A stretch of DNA of 64,000 bases, from positions 1,426,001-1,490,000 of the forward strand of contig OW818645.1 of assembly GCA_942492835.1 (NCBI GenBank), given 5' to 3'. Below the pieces are notes generated by a model that ran no database searches, was not told the DNA's origin, and saw only the letters and a program-made list of their open reading frames with translations. The translations under genes and the position numbers were made by a program. The DNA is from GWB2-37-7 sp942492835. GTDB lineage: Bacteria > Bacillota > Clostridia > Lutisporales > Lutisporaceae. Below are positions 60,036 to 64,000 of this stretch, piece by piece (position 1 is the stretch's first letter; each line of letters begins with the position of its first letter).

Positions 60036-61271
60036 TCAATCCGTTTTTGATAGTATTGCCATTACGCTAAATCTATTTAATAGAAATAACGCAATTGCTG
60101 TCCCCAGCATATAGAATCCCAAGAATGTAACTAAAACGAATCCAACCATAATAAGTTCAATGTTTACAATGAAAGCAGATAAGATTGTCATAAGTAAGCT
60201 TCCTACAAGTGCAAGTATCATGCTTTCTAAGAATATTATTATGAAGCATTTTTTCTTGCTTGTCCCCAAAGAACGCATAATCGCAAATTCATTCCTTCTG
60301 CTTTGCATTAATAAATATGATGATATAAAGCCAATCCCAGCAACGATTATAAAAATCAATGGTGCAAAGCTTTGGAGTAAATTGAGACTCTCTGTTAATT
60401 GTGTTGCTGACATAATAAAGGTTTCATCATTCATAGTCAATGCTTGTCCCACTCTTGAAGAACCAGCCTGTATGTCTACTGATGCAAATCCTATTTCCTG
60501 TATTTTACTTTTAAATTCATTAAGCTTAAGAGGTTCCTTTAAAGTAAATCTGCCCGAGCTTGCATAAGGCTTAATCTTTGTTTCTTCATAAATACTAGTA
60601 GCAAATCCAATTGGGCTGATGATATCTGGCAGTTCATCGGAAAGACCTTTGTTTTGAGGATGATAACTTCCAATTACTTTTAGCTTCACATTCCTTATTT
60701 TTTTGTATTTAAATGCGTCCATTCCATTTTCATCATATTCTGGTGCATATACTATAATCTCAAGTTCATCTCCAGGCTTAACCTGCTGTTCCTTCATAAA
60801 TTTTTCTCTAATAATGCATACAGGCTCATTCCCCATCAAGAAACTTTCATCATAATTATTAATATAAATAGTATCTTTAGGTGAAAAAGCGGTAAAAGCT
60901 GATAAAACATTTGAGCCAACAAAGCTGAATTCAGGTCGGTGTGACTTTCCTTTATAAGATCTAGTTGTCAAATCTGCATACATTTGCATTGTGATTACTT
61001 CATCTGTCACTAAATCAGTGTCAAAAACTTTTTTTAGCTTCTCAAAATCAATCTGTAGTCCCACATCTTGACTACCATCGATATTACAGACCCTCCCTGT
61101 GACCGGAATCGTATCACCAAGCTTTAATAACTGTTCCTTATTTCCTTCTATATTTCCGATATACAATAACAAAAATAACACAATCATAGCCGATATCACG
61201 GCAGACAAAGAACTCTTCTTCCAATGTTTAATAATGTTTTTTTGAATTGTGGAAATGATAAACATAATCAT
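60036..61271 (-). CDS. FtsX/MacB-like ABC permease
   Basis: A 411-residue permease with one N-terminal helix (about 18-38), an extracytoplasmic domain of about 250 residues and three C-terminal helices (about 290-405) with the short loop MQSRRNEFAIMRSLGTSKKK typical of the FtsX domain. It is the first gene of the peptide cluster; the ATG at 61271 has AAAGG 6 nt upstream. Similar ABC pairs in RiPP clusters give immunity or export. Confidence 0.88.
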   Translation of the reverse strand: MIMFIISTIQKNIIKHWKKSSLSAVISAMIVLFLLLYIGNIEGNKEQLLKLGDTIPVTGRVCNIDGSQDVGLQIDFEKLKKVFDTDLVTDEVITMQMYADLTTRSYKGKSHRPEFSFVGSNVLSAFTAFSPKDTIYINNYDESFLMGNEPVCIIREKFMKEQQVKPGDELEIIVYAPEYDENGMDAFKYKKIRNVKLKVIGSYHPQNKGLSDELPDIISPIGFATSIYEETKIKPYASSGRFTLKEPLKLNEFKSKIQEIGFASVDIQAGSSRVGQALTMNDETFIMSATQLTESLNLLQSFAPLIFIIVAGIGFISSYLLMQSRRNEFAIMRSLGTSKKKCFIIIFLESMILALVGSLLMTILSAFIVNIELIMVGFVLVTFLGFYMLGTAIALFLLNRFSVMAILSKTD

Positions 61272-61346
61272 CAACTACCTTTAACTATTATTTATTTTAT
61301 ATATAATGGTATATTTTTAATTATTTGATTTTTAATCCACTTATTT

Positions 61347-61375
61347 ATTATATATCCATTATATGTTTGAGTCAA
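61347..61375 (-). promoter_or_regulatory. Promoter of the peptide cluster
   Basis: On the minus strand TTGACT (61370-61375), a 17-nt spacer and a perfect TATAAT (61347-61352) give a start near 61340 and a leader of about 70 nt. The -35 box sits at the centre of the palindrome at 61356-61386. Confidence 0.8.
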
Positions 61376-61386
61376 ACATATAATGG
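61356..61386. repeat. Perfect 31-bp palindrome over the -35 box (putative operator)
   Basis: Two 15-bp arms (CCATTATATGTTTGA and its exact complement) flank a single central base. The palindrome covers the -35 box and part of the spacer, the classic place for a dimeric repressor. A second inverted repeat with 9-bp arms (TATATGGTT, 61408-61437) lies just upstream. No regulator gene is visible in the cluster. Confidence 0.75.
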
Positions 61387-61450
61387 GATTTAATATTATT
61401 TTATACATATATGGTTCATAATGTGATAAACCATATAATTTATGTAATAC

Positions 61451-61491
61451 AAAAAGAGTGTTGCTCACTACTAAAGTAGTTTACAACACTC
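61451..61491 (-). terminator. Terminator after disA
   Basis: On the minus strand GAGTGTTG (61484-61491) pairs with CAACACTC (61456-61463), with an inner smaller stem, and is followed by TTTTTG. It ends the radA-disA transcript and separates it from the peptide cluster. Confidence 0.85.
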
Positions 61492-61524
61492 CTTAATATT
61501 AGATTTTATCTAAATATTACTATC

Positions 61525-62604
61525 CTATAGGTATCTTTCCGTATGAATTTGCTCAAATATCTTCTTTAAGCTATCTTTAATTGTTTTTGCTCTTACTTCC
61601 CCTATGCCTTCAACATCATCAAGTTGTTCTATTGAAGCACTTAATATGTTTTGAAATTTTTCAAATTTAATTATTAAATTCTCAATAATGTTTATAGGCA
61701 ATCTTGGTACCTTACTCATCATCCTAAAGCCTCTTGGAAATAGAGGTATATCAAGAGTACCTACACTACTTCCCACTCCTATTGCTCGTACTATAGCAGG
61801 TAGCTCTAGAAGCTCATCTGAGGAAAGATTCCGAAGAATCTTTATTACATCTTTATAGCTCTTCTCTTCCTCTTTTGGCATATAATCTCTTATTAGAAGA
61901 ATTTCTTCTTCTTTAACTCCTACAATTAGCTCTTCCAGCTGCATACTTACTAGTCTGCCCTCATTGCCCAGCTCATATATATATCTGTCTACCTCACTTG
62001 CAATTTTTATCACAAATTCGCATTTTTGAATTGCTGTAGCCACATCATGTACTGTAACCATGTCTTCAAATTCTGCAACTCCAAGATTGGTTAGAGCTTT
62101 GTCCAAAACCGACTTATATTTTGTCAAGGTTTGCAAAGCTTGATTTGCCTTTGACAAAATGATGTTGCTATCTTTTAGAATATATTTCATATATCCCTTA
62201 TATATAGTAATTATGTTTCTCCTTTGAGAAATTGAAACTACTAATTCACCTGTTTGTCTTGCTACTCGTTCTGCTGTCCTGTGTCTGATTCCAGTCTCCG
62301 AAGAAGGTATTGAAGCATCAGGTATAAGCTGAGTATTTGCTGATATTATTTTCTTACCATCTCTGCTTAATATTATTGCTCCATCCATTTTTGCTAACTC
62401 ATAAAGGTATGCAGGAGAACAATCACAATTGATATTGAAGCCTCCATCTGCAACTGACATTACCTCTTCACTATCACCAATTATTATAAGTCCTCCAGTT
62501 TTTGCCTTCAAGACATTTTCCAGACCTTCGCGCAGCGACGTACCTGGGGCAAGTATTTTAAGTGAACTAATCAGTATATCTTCTTTCAAACCGTCGCTTT
62601 TCAT
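61525..62604 (-). CDS. disA: DNA-integrity scanning diadenylate cyclase DisA
   Basis: DisA makes the signal c-di-AMP and scans DNA for damage. The 359-residue protein has the DAC motifs DGA (74-76) and RHRTAE (107-112), a helical spine, and a C-terminal helix-hairpin-helix domain (DDVEGIGEVRAKTIKDSLKK). Its ATG directly follows the radA stop, with GGGAGGG inside radA. The pair is conserved in Firmicutes. Confidence 0.97.
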   Translation of the reverse strand: MKSDGLKEDILISSLKILAPGTSLREGLENVLKAKTGGLIIIGDSEEVMSVADGGFNINCDCSPAYLYELAKMDGAIILSRDGKKIISANTQLIPDASIPSSETGIRHRTAERVARQTGELVVSISQRRNIITIYKGYMKYILKDSNIILSKANQALQTLTKYKSVLDKALTNLGVAEFEDMVTVHDVATAIQKCEFVIKIASEVDRYIYELGNEGRLVSMQLEELIVGVKEEEILLIRDYMPKEEEKSYKDVIKILRNLSSDELLELPAIVRAIGVGSSVGTLDIPLFPRGFRMMSKVPRLPINIIENLIIKFEKFQNILSASIEQLDDVEGIGEVRAKTIKDSLKKIFEQIHTERYL

Positions 62605-63972
62605 TTATTTCCCTCCCAAAGCTATATCTAGCATCTCATTTACATTCTCTACTGCAACCAAATTAACATTAAATTTATCATTTAAACCTGCCATATTGTT
62701 TTTAGGGATAATACAGGTTTTAAATCCCATCTTTGCCGCTTCATTTATTCTTTTCTCAATAAAATTCACTGCTCTAACTTCTCCACCAAGGCCTACCTCA
62801 CCAAAAATAACTGTGCCCTCATCTATCTCTTTATTTCTAAAGCTTGATGCAATAGCTGCGATAATACCTAAATCCGCAGCCGGCTCTGTAAGCTTTATGC
62901 CACCTACCACATTTATATATGCATCAGAGTTTCCAAGCTGCATACCCACTCTTTTCTCCAGAACTGCCATAAGTAGTATTGCTCTATTATAATCTACTCC
63001 TGCCGAATTTCTTCTAGGCACTCCAAAATTCGTATAGCTTAGTAATGCCTGTACCTCAACCAACATAGCTCTTGTTCCTTCAATTGCTGCAATAATGCTG
63101 CTTCCAGATACCCCTTTAAGTCTTCCTGTCAAAAGCATCTGAGAAGGGTTGGCTATCTCACGAAGTCCTATATCAGACATCTCAAAAATACCTATTTCAT
63201 TAGTAGAACCAAATCTGTTCTTTACTCCCCTTAACATCCTGTAGGATAAATGACTTTCACCTTCAAAGTAAAGCACCGTATCTACCATATGTTCTAGTAC
63301 TCTAGGCCCTGCTATTGAGCCATCCTTGGTCACATGTCCGACTAAAAAAACAGCAATATTTGTAGTTTTTGCCATCCTCATTAAGTTTAATGTTACTTCC
63401 CTTACTTGACTTACACTACCGGGAGCTGATGTAAGGGCAGGATTGAACATTGTTTGTATGGAATCAATTATTAATATGCTAGGCTCAGTTTCTGCTATAT
63501 TAATAGTGATGCTTTCCATATTGTTTTCTGCTAAAAGATATATATTAGGAGATTTAACTTCCATTCTTTCTGCTCTGATTTTTATCTGTGAAGCTGATTC
63601 TTCTCCAGAGACATAAAGTACCTTCATTCCCTTTTTTGCTAGATTATCTGTCATTTGGAGCAACAATGTTGACTTTCCTATACCTGGATCTCCACCGACT
63701 AGTACAAGAGAACCTCTTACCACGCCACCTCCTAAAACTATGTCCAACTCATTTATACCTGTTCTAATTCTATTTTCAACCGTTATCTCAATATCATTTA
63801 AAGATATAGGTTTAGATATGTTTGCTTCATCTAATCTTATACCAGAAAATTTTTTTTGCTCCAGTTCTTCAACGAAGGTATTCCATTGGCTACACTCAGG
63901 ACATTTCCCCATCCATTTGGGTGATTCATAGCCACATACTCCGCATACAAACTTTGTCTTGGTTTTTGCCAC
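62605..63972 (-). CDS. radA: DNA repair protein RadA (Sms)
   Basis: RadA drives branch migration in recombination. It has the zinc finger C10/C13 and C24/C27, Walker A GGDPGIGKSTLLLQ near residue 88, the RadA-specific KNRFGSTNE motif and a C-terminal Lon-like domain. The GTG at 63972 gives the standard (M)AKTKTKF start and is 7 nt after GGAGG; ATGs at 63975 and 63978 are too close to that site. Confidence 0.96.
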   Translation of the reverse strand: MAKTKTKFVCGVCGYESPKWMGKCPECSQWNTFVEELEQKKFSGIRLDEANISKPISLNDIEITVENRIRTGINELDIVLGGGVVRGSLVLVGGDPGIGKSTLLLQMTDNLAKKGMKVLYVSGEESASQIKIRAERMEVKSPNIYLLAENNMESITINIAETEPSILIIDSIQTMFNPALTSAPGSVSQVREVTLNLMRMAKTTNIAVFLVGHVTKDGSIAGPRVLEHMVDTVLYFEGESHLSYRMLRGVKNRFGSTNEIGIFEMSDIGLREIANPSQMLLTGRLKGVSGSSIIAAIEGTRAMLVEVQALLSYTNFGVPRRNSAGVDYNRAILLMAVLEKRVGMQLGNSDAYINVVGGIKLTEPAADLGIIAAIASSFRNKEIDEGTVIFGEVGLGGEVRAVNFIEKRINEAAKMGFKTCIIPKNNMAGLNDKFNVNLVAVENVNEMLDIALGGK

Positions 63973-64000
63973 CATCATACCTCCCTTCTCAAAGATTGTA

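Overview
The window is an AT-rich, leftward-coded piece of a Gram-positive anaerobe chromosome, most likely class Clostridia. The evidence is the S10/spc, str, rpoBC and rplKAJL gene order, strong AGGAGG ribosome-binding sites with many TTG and GTG starts, zinc-type S14 and L33, a Cys T-box before cysS, an L10 leader, sigH next to tRNA-Tyr, tRNA-Thr and tuf, ThyX, CarD, DisA and RadA. I cannot assign a genus. Almost every gene is on the minus strand, so transcription runs from position 64000 down to 1. One gene (48888-49283) is on the plus strand.

Layout in the direction of transcription: radA-disA (63972-61525); an accessory peptide-modification cluster (61271-49336); a convergent plus-strand gene; carD, yacL, ispD, ispF, a small membrane protein, T-box and cysS, rmuC, mrnC, thyX, rlmB, yacP and sigH (48593-38035); tRNA-Tyr, tRNA-Thr and tuf copy 2; rpmG, secE, nusG, rplK, rplA, L10 leader, rplJ and rplL (35976-32604); a 12-kb Tad/Flp pilus locus with a Hanks-type kinase and an FHA protein (32426-20278); rpoB, rpoC and an L7Ae-like protein; rpsL, rpsG, fusA and tuf copy 1; then the S10/spc ribosomal protein operon from rpsJ to a truncated rpsH.

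Two accessory blocks interrupt otherwise conserved housekeeping DNA. The first is the Tad locus, lying between rplL and rpoB, which are usually adjacent. It encodes two prepilin peptidases, four prepilin-like proteins, the TadZ/TadA/TadB/TadC motor and platform, and a kinase, small membrane protein and FHA trio at its distal end.

The second is the most interesting system: a RiPP-type cluster. It has a 57-residue Cys-rich precursor with a mirror-symmetric CxCx3Cx3CxC core (56188-56361), a radical SAM/SPASM maturase, an acyl-carrier-like protein lacking the carrier serine, an unassigned 373-residue partner, an intracellular subtilase with an extra C-terminal domain, an ABC exporter, a MacB-type ATPase with its permease, and two long FtsX-type permeases that are near-duplicates. 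The gene set matches what I remember of the clostridial CLI_3235/CcpM peptide maturation systems, whose product chemistry I do not know to be established. Its likely promoter (TTGACT-17-TATAAT) has its -35 box at the centre of a perfect 31-bp palindrome.
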